A stretch of 64,000 bases of DNA from Penelope pileata (lineage: Eukaryota > Chordata > Aves > Galliformes > Cracidae), in the NCBI GenBank assembly GCA_013396635.1, contig WBMW01004879.1:1491-65490 (forward strand), read 5' to 3'. Both the position numbers and the translations under genes were made by a program. This document shows positions 23,801 through 34,300 of the stretch, piece by piece. The notes under the pieces were generated by a model that saw only the letters and a list, made by a program, of their open reading frames with translations, searched no databases and was not told where the DNA came from. The stretch's first letter is position 1; each line of letters begins with the position of its first letter.

Positions 23801-26200
23801 TAACCCCAATAAGGGCTGAGCAGAAGGGCCAGGCTCACAACCTGCCTATAGAAAGGCTGGGAAGAAATCCATGGGGAAAAGGATCACCCGTTAGGTGGTC
23901 ACGGACTCACAGAAATTTCTGAATTCCAAAGTAGATCGTGCTCAAAAACATGGAAAATTCCCTGCCTGATTTACCCCATTTTGCTATTTTTTTAAACTAC
24001 TGATGTCTTCTAGCACTAACTCATTCTCATTTCACTGTCTTTGAAGGAAGAAGCATAAGCAATAAGCTCCTGATGTTGCTTCCTTCCTTTCCTATCAGTA
24101 GGTGGCATACTTAGGAAGTGAAAAAGTTAAAACACAAAACCCATCTCGGTGAATGCAGATCCCTGGCACGAGCAGGGAGAGCTTGGCCTCCTGCTGTAGA
24201 AAACCACAGCTCTGTGACTTTGTCCCTTGTCCCAACCCAAAGCACTGCCCCTGCTCCCCTCGGTCTGGACCCCGATGTGACAGTCACCCCTTTGCCACAG
24301 AGGCTGCGGCGGTGAGAGGGTCCCAAGCCTACCAGAGGATGCAGAACGTCCTCAGCAATGGAATAATGAGAGCAGTGGAAGGTGGGATGTTTGAGAGAGC
24401 CGAGAGCAGCATGAAAGAGCACCTGCAGGCCATGAAGGTGAGTCCTCTCCACCTTGGTGATGGTCCAGCTCACGTCCTGCCCTCTTTGGCTGCAGTCACA
24501 GAACTTTTGGGGTTAGAAGGGAGCTCTGGAGATCCCCCAGTGCAAAACCCTTAAATCTGGTTGCCTTGAGCAGGGTGCATAGGAAAGCGTCCAGGTGGGT
24601 TCTGGATATCTCCAGAGAAGGAGACATTCCACCACCTCTCTGGGCAGCTTCTTCCAGGGCTCTGTCACCCACACAGTAAAGAAGTTCTTCACATTCAGGT
24701 GGAATTTCTTGGGTTCCAGTTGGTGCCCATTGCCCCTTGTCCTGTCCCTGGGCACCACCAAAAAGAGCCTGGCCCCATCCTCCTGACCCCCACCCTTCAG
24801 ATATTGATCAGCACTGATCAGATCCCCTCTCAGCCTTCTCTTCTCCAGGCTGAACAGCCCCAGGGCTCTCAGCCTTTCTCCATCAGGAGATGCTCCAGAC
24901 CCCCACCATCTCTGCACCCTCCATGGGACTCTCTCCAGCAGTTCCCTGTGTGATGGAACTGGGGAGTGCTGGGTCCAGTGCCCCAGATGGGGCCTCCCCA
25001 GAGCAGAGCAGAGGGGTAGGATAACCAACCTCACCCTGCTGGCCACGCTCTTTGTAATGAACCCCAGGGCACCATTGGCCTTCTTGGCCACCAGGGCACA
25101 CTGCTGGCTCATGGTCACCCTGTGGCCAACCACTGGTCAACCATTGGCCAACCACTGGTCAACCATTGGCCAACAGCTGGTCAACCATTGGCCAACCAGG
25201 ACACCCAGGTCCTTCTCGCAGAGCTCCTTTCCACCATTTCAGCCCCCAGCCTGTACTGATGTGCACAGTTGTTCCTCCCCAGCTGTAGGACCCCACATTT
25301 GCCCTTGTTGAACTGTCCTTCACCATTCTGCGTTCCCTGCGCTCAGGGATATAAATGTGTTTTTATTTCACCGTAGAGGCTCTGCTCTGGAAATACTTAA
25401 TCTTACAAAACATTGAGCTCTATCAGAACGGCCACAATTTCTGAGCTGTTGGCTCACGCTGCAAACTGTCTTCTCGTGCACCATCACCACGAATTGGGCT
25501 GGGTAGAGGTGGGTGGTGGCTGTCCCTGTGCAGGGACTGCAGGGGAGGGACTGCATTCGCTAGCAGTGACCTGGGGGACAAGGGGCTCCAGCCCTGTCCC
25601 CTGCTCACGTGCTTGGCTGTGTGGTGGCTACAGGGACTGATCACCAAGAAGCTGGAGGAGGACTTCTCCAACATGCTCAGCCTCGCCTTTTGCCCGTGGG
25701 ACCAACTGAACGGCAAGCTGCCAGGTATGGCCCCGTGCACGGGTTGGGGGCTCTTTGTGCAAGTCCTCCACCCCCTTTCTGGAGGGACAACAGGGATGGG
25801 AGATGGGTGACAGGGGTGCCCCGGGCTGCAGTCCCACCACGAGGAGCTTTCCTTGGGTTCCCTTGGGCATCAAAGAAGATGCCATAAGCAAGCAGGGTGC
25901 CCACATCCCAACCAGAGCCTCAGGACTTCCCAGCTCGCCCCAGAGCTGCCCACATTTCGAGCCTGCATGCTGTGCTTCAGTCCCCAAATCCATGAACATT
26001 GGGCACAAGTTTGGTGATGGGGCAGATAAATACCTGGGTAGGCTGCCTCCCCAAGAAGTTGCCTGGAGGAATCTTCCTTACTCCCCAGCAGCAGATGTCC
26101 AGCTAGCTGTAACGGGATCCTCTGTTTTGCAGACTTGCAGAACGAATTCTTGCACCTCAAAATCATTCACAAGGCCCTGCAATCAGCCAAAGCCTCTTAA
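14838..26200 (+). CDS. NUGGC: Nuclear GTPase SLIP-GC-like, copy A
   Basis: Dynamin-like large GTPase of the SLIP-GC family; the human protein is a nuclear GTPase of germinal-centre B cells reported to limit AID-linked DNA breaks. Coding exons: 14838-14865, 15762-15860, 15946-16060, 16845-17067, 17489-17695, 18006-18224, 18426-18601, 18727-18745, 18981-19061, 19405-19510, 20353-20486, 20607-20771, 21038-21186, 22850-22985, 23629-23737, 24301-24437, 25634-25724, 26133-26200. Total 2262 bp, 753 residues, one frame. Start chosen for its Kozak context (ACAATGG) and phase-1 join to exon 2. Motifs: basic RKKQKCKR at 21-28 (possible NLS), P-loop GSTGAGKS at 102-109, G3 DIPGTGD at 280-286, G4 TKSD at 344-347, acidic linker DPNEDDEDND in exon 5. 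The C-terminal half is helical and Lys/Glu-rich. Human NUGGC is about 796 residues. Donor of exon 4 is unusual (GC). Copy B follows 2.1 kb downstream. Confidence 0.93.
15095..15682. mobile_element. CR1 cluster in NUGGC-A intron 1
   Basis: A sense 3' end at 15095-15335 (GGTTAGATATGAGGAAGAGG to CCATTCCAGGATTCTGTGG) is followed by antisense tails at 15423-15682, so two insertions face each other tail to tail. Confidence 0.8.
16143..16410 (-). mobile_element. CR1 LINE 3' end
   Basis: Antisense, well preserved from AATTCTTGAATCATTAAGG to GGTGGCACAACCTGAGGCC, in NUGGC-A intron 3. Confidence 0.85.
16625..16822 (+). mobile_element. CR1 LINE 3' end
   Basis: Sense copy (AGGCCCTGGCACAGGGCCCA to CTAGGATTCCATGACTCTATG) ending 23 bp before the P-loop exon at 16845; the intervening C/T tract supplies that exon's acceptor. 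Confidence 0.85.
16845..17067 (+). other. NUGGC: P-loop exon of NUGGC-A with GC donor
   Basis: Encodes the G1 motif GLFGSTGAGKST. The exon ends GAT-GAG and the intron starts GCATGG, where copy B has GAG|GTAAGG. Length (223 bp) equals the copy-B exon only if the GC donor is used. A GT donor 6 bp further on (TGG|GTCATA at 17074) would add Ala-Trp in frame and is a weaker site. Confidence 0.7.
17175..17932. mobile_element. CR1 fragments flanking NUGGC-A exon 5
   Basis: Sense 3' end at about 17175-17400 and antisense tail at 17745-17932; the exon 17489-17695 lies between them untouched. The first keeps a long chance frame open across the intron. Confidence 0.75.
18727..18745 (+). other. NUGGC: 19-bp microexon of NUGGC-A
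   Basis: Flanked by TTTTCAG and GTGAGT; completes the split Trp codon and adds ERKKSN. Its presence keeps the frame between the G4 exon (ends 18601) and the exon at 18981, and copy B has a microexon of the same length and phase at 34431. Confidence 0.85.
19548..20140. repeat. 39-bp minisatellite in NUGGC-A intron
   Basis: About 15 units of a 39-bp repeat (core GCTCACCCTGCAGCAATGC then TTTGCACTCTTGCTGACGAA), starting 38 bp after the exon ending at 19510 and ending about 210 bp before the next exon. Variants (GGTAGCAAA, GTTGATGAA) recur in blocks. Because 39 is a multiple of 3, long frames open on both strands. Confidence 0.95.
20780..21010 (+). mobile_element. CR1 LINE 3' end
   Basis: GTGCAAAGCAGCTCTCTGCT through CGGAGCTCAGGGAGCATTGG to GGGGTCCCTTCCAACC, filling the short intron between 20771 and 21038. 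Confidence 0.75.
21218..22005. mobile_element. CR1 cluster in NUGGC-A intron 13
   Basis: Antisense copies at 21218-21420, 21465-21540 and 21555-21900, then a sense tail at 21903-22005. A single N at 21415 sits inside a local repeat of CCACCACCTCTCTG...GTGCCAGTGCTTCATAG. Confidence 0.8.
23325..23592 (+). mobile_element. CR1 3' end plus extra tail
   Basis: Full sense end to 23510, then one more tail unit (GTGGTGATGGGTTGATGG to CCTCAATGATTCCATGA), finishing about 37 bp before the exon at 23629. Confidence 0.8.
24495..25335 (-). mobile_element. Longer CR1 fragment with internal expansion
   Basis: About 840 bp of antisense CR1 including part of the ORF2 3' end (CTTCTCTTCTCCAGGCTGAA, GGCACCATTGGCCTTCTTGG, CAGGACACCCAGGTCCTTC), the longest copy in the window. 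Within it CCATTGGCCAACCACTGGTCAA units are tandemly repeated at about 25113-25197. Confidence 0.9.
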
Positions 26201-26474
26201 AGACCTATGGGAATTGTCTCCTACGATGTGGTTTTATTATTCGTGATGGTGGCTTGCTCTCTTTACCCTGTGACTTCCTAGGAAATCATCTCCCATGTGT
26301 ACTTTTTTCCCCCTTACAAAAGCATGTCTGAGATATTTTGTGTACATTTTATGGTACTGCTTAAGTAGGAGTCCTGGGGGTGCCCACTGCCCCTTCCCCT
26401 GCATGCCTACCTGCCCGGTGGATCCTGACCTTACTAGCCGGGTTTGTATCGCTCTTGATGCTTCAGGTTTTTCT

Positions 26475-26480
26475 AATAAA
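26475..26480 (+). promoter_or_regulatory. NUGGC: Poly(A) signal of NUGGC-A
   Basis: AATAAA (AATAAAATAAAA) 275 bp after the stop codon at 26200, followed by a TTGTG-type stretch near 26503. Defines a 3'UTR of about 300 bp. Confidence 0.85.
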
Positions 26481-26714
26481 ATAAAAACGTTATGATAAAG
26501 AAACTTGTGCATGCGTAGTGTTCTCCCCTGAAAGCCAGCCTTGGATAAAACCAGCCCCAAAGAGCTGCTGGGGAAGTGCTTCCTTCTTCAGAACGATCTG
26601 ATGCAGAGCAGCGGTGGTGGGGTTGCGTGGGACATGGGCACTGAAGGTGGACAGAGGCGTCCCAGTGGCTCCAAACTCCAACCAGTAATGAAAGAAACCT
26701 TTCCCATGAGAGCT

Positions 26715-26960
26715 GTGGAATCATTAAGGTTGGAAACGACGTCTACAATCACCAAGTCAACCCAACCCAACCAAGTCACCCAAGCCATCCCCACCATGCT
26801 CACTACCCATGTCTCCAAGTGCCACATCTCCATGGTTCTTGGACACCTCCAGGGATGGGGACTCCACCACTTCCCTGGGCAGCCTGTTCCCATGCTTGGC
26901 CACTCTTTTGGAGAAGAAATTTTTCCTAATATCCAGCCTGGACCTCCCCTAAGCCTGGTG
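26715..26960 (-). mobile_element. CR1 LINE 3' end
   Basis: GGAATCATTAAGGTTGGAAAC to AATATCCAGCCTGGACCTCC, 235 bp after the NUGGC-A poly(A) signal. Confidence 0.85.
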
Positions 26961-27479
26961 CTAGCACAGGTGGGTGCAACCAAGGTTTTAAGCTTCCAGA
27001 GGAAAACACTGCAAATCCTAAGGGATGTTCAAAAGGAAAATGGCACCAGCAGACAACCAGGTAAGGGGGTGCAGAAGGAGAGTGGCTGCTCCTGTAGGGG
27101 TTTCTGATCGAGGACTTTTCCAAGGCAAGAAGGGATAATAAGAAAGGAGAGAAATGATGGGGACCGAATCTATCAGTTGTACTGATTGATAAGGGAAGAG
27201 ATGGAACATGGGAATGTTGGTTCGAGCAACAGGGTGAGGATCTCTGGATCAGGATAAGAAGGAGGAGGAGCAACAAGCAAAGGCAGAGACAACAACACAA
27301 TAAAAAAAAAAACACAGCAAGCACAGGGCTGTGCACCGATACCAGCCTTTGCTTGCAGCTGTGCTTGCACATGGCAAATCTTGCTCCAGTGTGCAGGGGT
27401 GTTGCTGTCACTGCGAGCGGGGGTGGTCATGGAAACCATGGGACAACAGAATGGGGACAGGAGGAAGCTGGCTCGGTCC

Positions 27480-27688
27480 CAAAGGGGCGGTGCGTGACGT
27501 GGGCAGGGTTTCGTGCACCGAGTTTCACTTCGTCAATCTTGAGAGAAGAGCCAACGGGAAGGAGAGGTTTAAAAATTTGATTTCTTGGGGAGAAAGGGTA
27601 TTTTTTTCGCTGACTCCGTAGACGAGCCTTTGGCAGCCTCTTTCCTGTCTGAACCCAGCTAGATTTTGGAAATCTTTGCAGAACACAG
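27480..27688 (+). promoter_or_regulatory. Candidate promoter and noncoding first exon of NUGGC-B
   Basis: Shows a GC box (GGGGCGG at 27484), a CRE-like TGACGTG at 27495, and an ISRE-like AGTTTCACTTC at 27521 (GAAGTGAAACT on the other strand). A good donor, ACAG|GTGAGA, follows at 27689. It could splice to the acceptor at 28239. The parallel with the copy-A site is suggestive; no transcript evidence is available. Confidence 0.35.
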
Positions 27689-27744
27689 GTGAGAAAAGCT
27701 GCCTGCACTGGGAGGGCCGTTTCCATTCGCGCGTGCTCTCGTAG

Positions 27745-27855
27745 AATCACTGAATTATTGCATCGTAGAATGGCCCCATCCAGCCTGGCCTTGGGCACCT
27801 CCAGGGATGGGACATCCACGATGTCTCTGCGCAGCCTCTCGGTGTGCTCTGAGCT
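27745..27855 (-). mobile_element. CR1 fragment
   Basis: AGAATGGCCCCATCCAGCCT then GGGCACCTCCAGGGATGGG; diverged, in the presumed first intron of NUGGC-B. Confidence 0.65.
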
Positions 27856-28239
27856 GGGGTTTCCGTGCTGGGTGACGGGCACTGCTGATGCCTCGCTGCA
27901 GCAATGCCAGCACCAGCTGGAGATCCTCCAAATGAGCCTGAGCAGCTCATGGGGACGCCCTTAGCTCCACAGGCATGAAGGTGAACTCTTGGGGTGAAGC
28001 AGGGGCTGCAGGTTGGTGCTGGGGGATGCTGATAAGTCGCCCTGCCGGCACAGCTGCCATAGGCACTGCAGTGTAAGCACCAGCCCTGCACGCTGATTGA
28101 TGATTAACCCACAGCATCGTTAACACAGTGCGCCGAGTTTCTTCTCTGAAACCCAGGGCAACCTCCAGACAAGCAAATCGATACGAGGCCGGGCCGTGCT
28201 CTTTGCTCATGGCTGTGCCCCTCCTCTTTTCTCCCCCAG

Positions 28240-28314
28240 GTGGCTCTTGGAGCACGGAGCTGATTGTGACCAGCGCATCCTCATCGCAGGAAGACTTTGG
28301 AGGGGTCACGAGCA
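28240..28314 (+). other. 5'UTR part of the NUGGC-B start-codon exon
   Basis: Begins after CTCCCCCAG with GTGGCTCTTGGAG, homologous to the copy-A sequence at 14743, and runs to the ATG at 28315. Confidence 0.55.
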
Positions 28315-31300
28315 ATGGCAGAGGCTCAAGGTGAGTGCATGTCCCCTGCTGTCCCCTGCACTTCTGTCAATGCCAAAGAGGGGGGACATTGCCCTTGGCT
28401 TCTTCTGCCCTCCTAAGGGAAAGGGGAAAGCTTTCCTTTAGCCAGGAGATCTGGGAAGCTACAGCTTCTCTTTAATCTGCATTTCCATGGCAGAGGAATT
28501 GGCCAGTCAGAGCCTCTCTGCAGGGATAAAAGGTTGGATATTAGGAAAAATTTCTTCTCCAAAAGAGCAGCCAAGCATTGGAACAGGCTGCCCAGGGAAG
28601 AGGTGGAGTCCCCATCCCTGGAGGCGTTAAGAACTGTGGAGATGTGGCACTTGGGGACATGGTTAGTGAGCATGGTGGGGATGGGTTGGGGTTGGACTCG
28701 GTGATCTTGGAGGTCTTTTCCAACCCTGATGATTCTATGAGTGAGCGTGGTAGAGATGGGTTCGTTGGACTTGATCTTGGAGGTCTTTTCCAACCCTAAT
28801 ATTTCTATGATCCTATAAGTGGCCGTGGTGGTGATGGGCCAACAACTGATGATCTTGGAAACCTTTTCCAACCTTAATGATTCCGTGCTTCAATGAGGAG
28901 GCATGGTGGTGACGAGCTGACAGCTGGGCTTGATCTCAGAGTTCTTTTCCAACCTTTATGATTCTATGATCAGCGCAGGTGAGCAGGGCATGCGTGAAGT
29001 TTGGGTGTGCCTTCACCCAAACAAACACTCGTTTCAGGAAGCTGAGCTTTGTGGCACTGTTTCCTGCAAAACCTGAAGTTACGTAGCAGGAAAAGGAGAA
29101 TCCAGCAGATGAAAAGGAGGAGTCAGTGGCAGACAATGCACGCAGTGATGAATCACTTGGCAGCAGGCAGGAAGTGAAGATTCATCCTTGAGGCTCCTGA
29201 CACCATTTCTGCAGAAATATTGCAAACGGTTCCCAATTCCCTCCTGATTTTTACAAGTTTAGGGCCAGTTTTGTAGCTTTTCTGTGCAGTGCAAAATGGA
29301 AAACCATCTTCCTGCTCAAAGCAGCCATCCATGTGAGGCTTCAGAAGTGGGCATCTAGTGCATGGGGAGACACCTACATTGCACACAGGGTGGATAGGAG
29401 GAGATGTGGGTGCCCCATCCCTGGCAGTGCCCAAGGCCATGGATTGGGCTTTGGTTTATGGGATTAGGATCATAGGACGTGTCCCTGTGGCAGGGATTGG
29501 GGCTGGGTGGGCTTTAAGGTCCCTTCCAACCCAAACCGATCTGTGATTCTATGATTCTGTGCGTCCCATCCTTTTGGGCAGTTGTGATCTTATCGTAGAC
29601 AGTGCTAACACATCCATCACGCCAGCCCTGCTTTGCTCTGTCCATAAGTGTCCAACACAAGCCCCAGCCAGCAGCCATTTGCCTGGCCAAGGGGATTTGG
29701 GGGCTGAAGATTTGCTGCTGTGTCCCCACTTGGTCAAAGGCTGTCCTCAGAGGGCTGGAGGCACAGATTCACATCTCTATCCTTTCAACATCTAAAGGTG
29801 CACAAGGGGACAGCACAGATAAAATTGCCCAGATGCAACCACGATTGCAGCAGCCTTTCCAGCAGAGGGAGCAGGAGATCCTCAGGAACTGTGAGTGCAT
29901 GAGACGTGCGTGGCACCAGGGCCATGGCTACAACATGGCGAGCTCCAGAGCGGGACCATTGCCATGCTCCTACACATGGGCTGCAGCCTGACTGTGCAAC
30001 CACCTCTCCCTTCCAGATGAGAAGATTGAGAGCAGGGCCAGGAAACTTCTGAGCACCTCCTGTCAGCAGATATCCCACCTCTTTTTGATGAAGGACATGC
30101 CTGGGCACCTCGCCTATCTCCGGTGAGTCTGTGGCCAAAGAGGTTCCGCCAACCTTTGGCGAGGCACCACGTCCAGCTTCCATGCTCAGTTCTCCAAGGC
30201 TTTGGTGGGCACCAGTTTCTGGGGAGAAAATTAAAACTGGGGATCACTCTGGAGGGTGCACTCAGGTTGTGCTCTGCCAATTTCCTTCCATGAGGACTAA
30301 GGGTCCTTGCTGGCATCCCACGGAGATGCCAGGGAGAAGCTCTTGGAGATGCTCCCACTTTGGCATGGGCTCACCAGGGTTTGGAGCAGGGAAATGAGGG
30401 ATGCTGGCGAGCAGGGCTCATGCCTTAGAAATAACTCCTTTTGGTGGAGGTATTGCATCTAGCAAAGAGAAAACTCCCCCGATATTTGCTTCTGCCACAG
30501 TGGTGAGAATTTTCCATGCACCCCTTCCCCCAGGGACCGTGCCACGTCTCTCGACTCCAGGCCTGCCTTGGAGCCCATCTACATTGGGCTCTTTGGAAGC
30601 AGCGGAGCGGGGAAGAGCACGTTGCTCAACACCATCCTGGGCAAGCGCTTCTTCCTCCCCGTGTCAGGGATGCGCACGTGCACATCCTGCCAGGTTCATG
30701 TCAGCATCTGCAGGAGCAGGCAGTACGAAGCCAAGATTTTTCTCCTCTCAGATGAGGTAAGGATGTTTTCTGGGCTATCCGGTGGAAGGGTTTTGGGGGT
30801 TTTTTTTTTTTGCAACTTTTTGGCACTGATGGGTCACCTTCGTGCGCTGAGACCTGCTGAGAGCTGGTGGGCGGTGCTGAGTCTTGGTCACAGAGCCAGA
30901 GTGGTTGGATCCATCACGTCCCCCTTCAGAGGGAGGTGCAGCAGCTTCAGCTGTGTGTCCTGGAAGCTCTTGTGGAGGTGGTTCACGTACCTCATCAGCA
31001 GCTTCAGGTCCTCAGGGGAAGTTTGTGGCCTGGAGACTGCAAGAGAGAGATAGGAGGGAGCTATCAGGAAGCACTCCATGAAGATGGGGCCTGGTGGAGA
31101 GGCGGAGCCCCAAGTCCCCACACACAGCACTTGGGCATCTGCCATTTTGTGGTGTTCCACCCATCTATCCCACTCACATAGCCATCCATCCACCTACCTA
31201 CCTATCCATCCACCCACCTACCCAACCATCTACCCATGCTTCCATCCATCCCTCCATCCATCCATCCATCTACCCATCCACACTTCCATCCACGCATTCA

Positions 31301-34300
31301 CCCATCCATCTACCCATGCTTCCTTCCATCCCTCCATCCATCTACCCATCCACCCTTCCATCCACACATCCATCCATACAACCAACCAACCAACCAACGA
31401 TCCATCCATCCATCCATCCATCATCACAGAGCCCCAGGGTGCTTGGGGCTGGAGGCATCCCCGGGTCCCACTGGTCCCCCCCTGCCCCAACAGGGCCACC
31501 CAGAGCAGGGTGCCCAGCACCACAGCCAGGGGCTTGGGGAGAGCCCCACAGAGGAGACCCCACAGCCCCTCTGGTCCCTGTGCCAGGGCTCTGGCACCCG
31601 CCCAGCACAGCAGTGCTTCTNGCAACTTTTTGGCACTGATGGGTCACCTTCGTGCGCTGAGACCTGCTGAGAGCTGGTGGGCGGTGCTGAGTCTTGGTCA
31701 CAGAGCCAGAGTGGTTGGATCCATCACGTCCCCCTTCAGAGGGAGGTGCAGCAGCTTCAGCTGTGTGTCCTGGAAGCTCTTGTGGAGGTGGTTCACGTAC
31801 CTCATCAGCAGCTTCAGGTCCTCAGGGGAAGTTTGTGGCCTGGAGACTGCAAGAGAGAGATGGGAAAGGGGCACCAGGAAACATCCCAAAGAGATGGGGC
31901 CTAGTGGAGAGGTGCAGCCTCACACACAGTGTTTGGGCATCCGCCATTTTGTGGTGCTCATGCATCCACCCACCCACCCACNNNNNNNNNNNNNNNNNNN
32001 NNNNNNNNNNNNNNNNNNNNNNNNNNNNNNNNNNNNNNNNNNNNNNNNNNNNNNNNNNNNNNNNNNNNNNNNNNNNNNNNNNNNNNNNNNNNNNNNNNNN
32101 NNNNNNNNNNNNNNNNNNNNNNNNNNNNNNNNNNNNNNNNNNNNNNNNNNNNNNNNNNNNNNNNNNNNNNNNNNNNNNNNNNNNNNNNNNNNNNNNNNNN
32201 NNNNNNNCTCTGGTCCCCCCCTGCCCCAGCAGGGCCACCCAGAGCAGGGTGCCCAGCACCACGGCCAGGGGCTTGGGGAGATCCCCATGGAGCAGAGCCC
32301 ACAGCCCCTCTGGTCCCTGTGCCAGGGCTCTGGCACCCGCCCAGCACAGCAGTGCTTCTGGTGGGCAGGGGGAGCTCCTGGGCTCCAGGCTGTGCCCCTG
32401 GGCACCGCTGAGCAGAGCCCGGCTCCGTCCCCTTGCAGCTCCCTGCAGGGATTGATGGCTGTGTGTCTCTGACCATGCTTGCTGCTCCCCATTGCTCCCC
32501 ACAACCAAAGCCACTCCCAGCCAAGTGGCCCCGTCTGCTGAATAACGCGCTCCTCACTGCAGGAGTGGAAGGAGGAGGTGAGGAACCTGGCCATGCTCGT
32601 GGAGAGCAGGCGTGAGAGCAACGAGACTGACAGCGACCTGGAGCACGCCATCAAAGAGCTGAGGGCTGTCTACGGGGAAGGAGCTGAAGAAAAGTCTTAC
32701 GAAGAGCTGATGAGAACCAGGCCTGAGATCACTATTCCCCCCTCAAGGGTCATCACTCTGAAAAAGACAGAGGTGAGCACGTGGGTGCCTCCCAGGGCTC
32801 CTCCTGCATAGAATCACAGAATATCCCAGGTTGGAAGGGACCCATAAGGATCATCAACTCCTACTCCTGGCTCCAAACAGGATCACCCAAAAGTGGTGCA
32901 TGAGCACTCCCAGCTTCATCCTGGTGCTGAGGCCATTGCTTGCAGGAGGTCTCCTGCACACGCTTTGCTTGCAGGGAGTCGCTGCATTGCGTTGTCGTCT
33001 TGTGGCCAGGTTGATTCTTTGCCACAGTTCTTGGTGCAAACGTGGCACTTTCCATTATCAGCATTCCCCTTGTCACGTTCCTTTGGTGGTTTGCTCTTTT
33101 CAGACCCTTGGGGAGGTTTATAGAGAACCAGAGGATCATCTAGGTTGGAAGAGGCCTTCAAGGTCACCATGTCCAACCACCATCCTGACCATCACTAAAC
33201 CCTTAGTGCCACGTCCACACGTCTCTTAGATACCTCCAGGGGTGGGGATGCCACCACTGTCCCTTCTGATGCTTCCCCACCCTCTCCATGAAGAAATTCT
33301 CCCTAATGTCCAACCTCAACCTCCCCTGGCTCAACATGAGACCATAACGGGGGACAAACATTGATTTGCTCGTGGTGTCCCAGGCAGACGATCTCGCCAA
33401 CGAGCTGGACCCGTACATCCGCAACCAGGACGGACTGGAGGGGCCCGGGGTGGCGGACAATCCTCCTGGCTGCGAGCAGATGCGGCTCTGGCCCCTCATC
33501 AAGCAGGTGCAGGTGACTCTCCCCCCATCCGAGCTGGTGCCCGAAGGTGTCATCTTCGTGGACATCCCAGGGACAGGCGATGCCAACAGGAAGAGGGATG
33601 AGATGTGGAAAGAGGTGAGCGGTAGGGGGGCAATGCAAGGGGGTGGGAAGCATTTGGGTTTTAACACAAGGGAGGTGCCCCTGGTGCTCCTGCATCCCCC
33701 TGACCCTTCTCTCTTCCCCCCAAGAGCATCCTGCAGTGCACATCCATTTGGATCATCGCTGATGTTGAACGCGTTTTCGGGGCCAAAGCACACGAGATCA
33801 TGGTGCAAGAGGCAATCAAAGCTTGCCAGGTGGGCAAGTGCAGCGATATCACCTTCGTGGTCACCAAGATGGATAAGATTAAAGAGGACGAGCTCCCAAG
33901 GTAGGGAGCGGCTCCGTCCTGGTTTTGGGGTTGCAGAAGTGTAAGGAGTGGAAGGGCTGCCTCGTCCCCCTGTGTGCCACCTGCTTGGCTGCATCCCCCA
34001 CCAATGGGTCCTTTTCTTAAGACCATTACACATTCAAGAGCCCTGGCACCCAGATCTGTTCCTGGAGTTTTCAGCAGGACCCCATTGCTGTACATCCTCT
34101 GTGCTTTTATCGTGGTCTTTCTGGCTGATGCCGACCATCCTCCTCCTTTGGCATTGGTGCTGACGTTGCCCTGCCCAGAAGGTTTGGGGGATTCGCCCTT
34201 TCCTCCTGCCTGCAGTAGGCAGCATCCTAAATTCAGAGGAGTCTGCAAGCGCTGCCTTGTTCTGCAGCAGCCCAAATTCAAGGGTTAGAGCTCCTCGAGG

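Larger units (their letters stand above)
26500..28239. other. Intergenic region between NUGGC-A and NUGGC-B
   Basis: No coding exon seen. Contains CR1 fragments at 26715-26960 and 27745-27850, an A-rich stretch at 27296-27313, and a promoter-like stretch at 27480-27690 assigned to NUGGC-B. Confidence 0.6.

Noticed and set aside
31430..31625. Minus-strand hydrophobic frame with PLAVVLGTLLWVALLG
   Set aside because: Looks like a membrane helix, but it has no donor or acceptor, no recognised family, and occurs only in the duplicated block next to the displaced SCARA5 exon.
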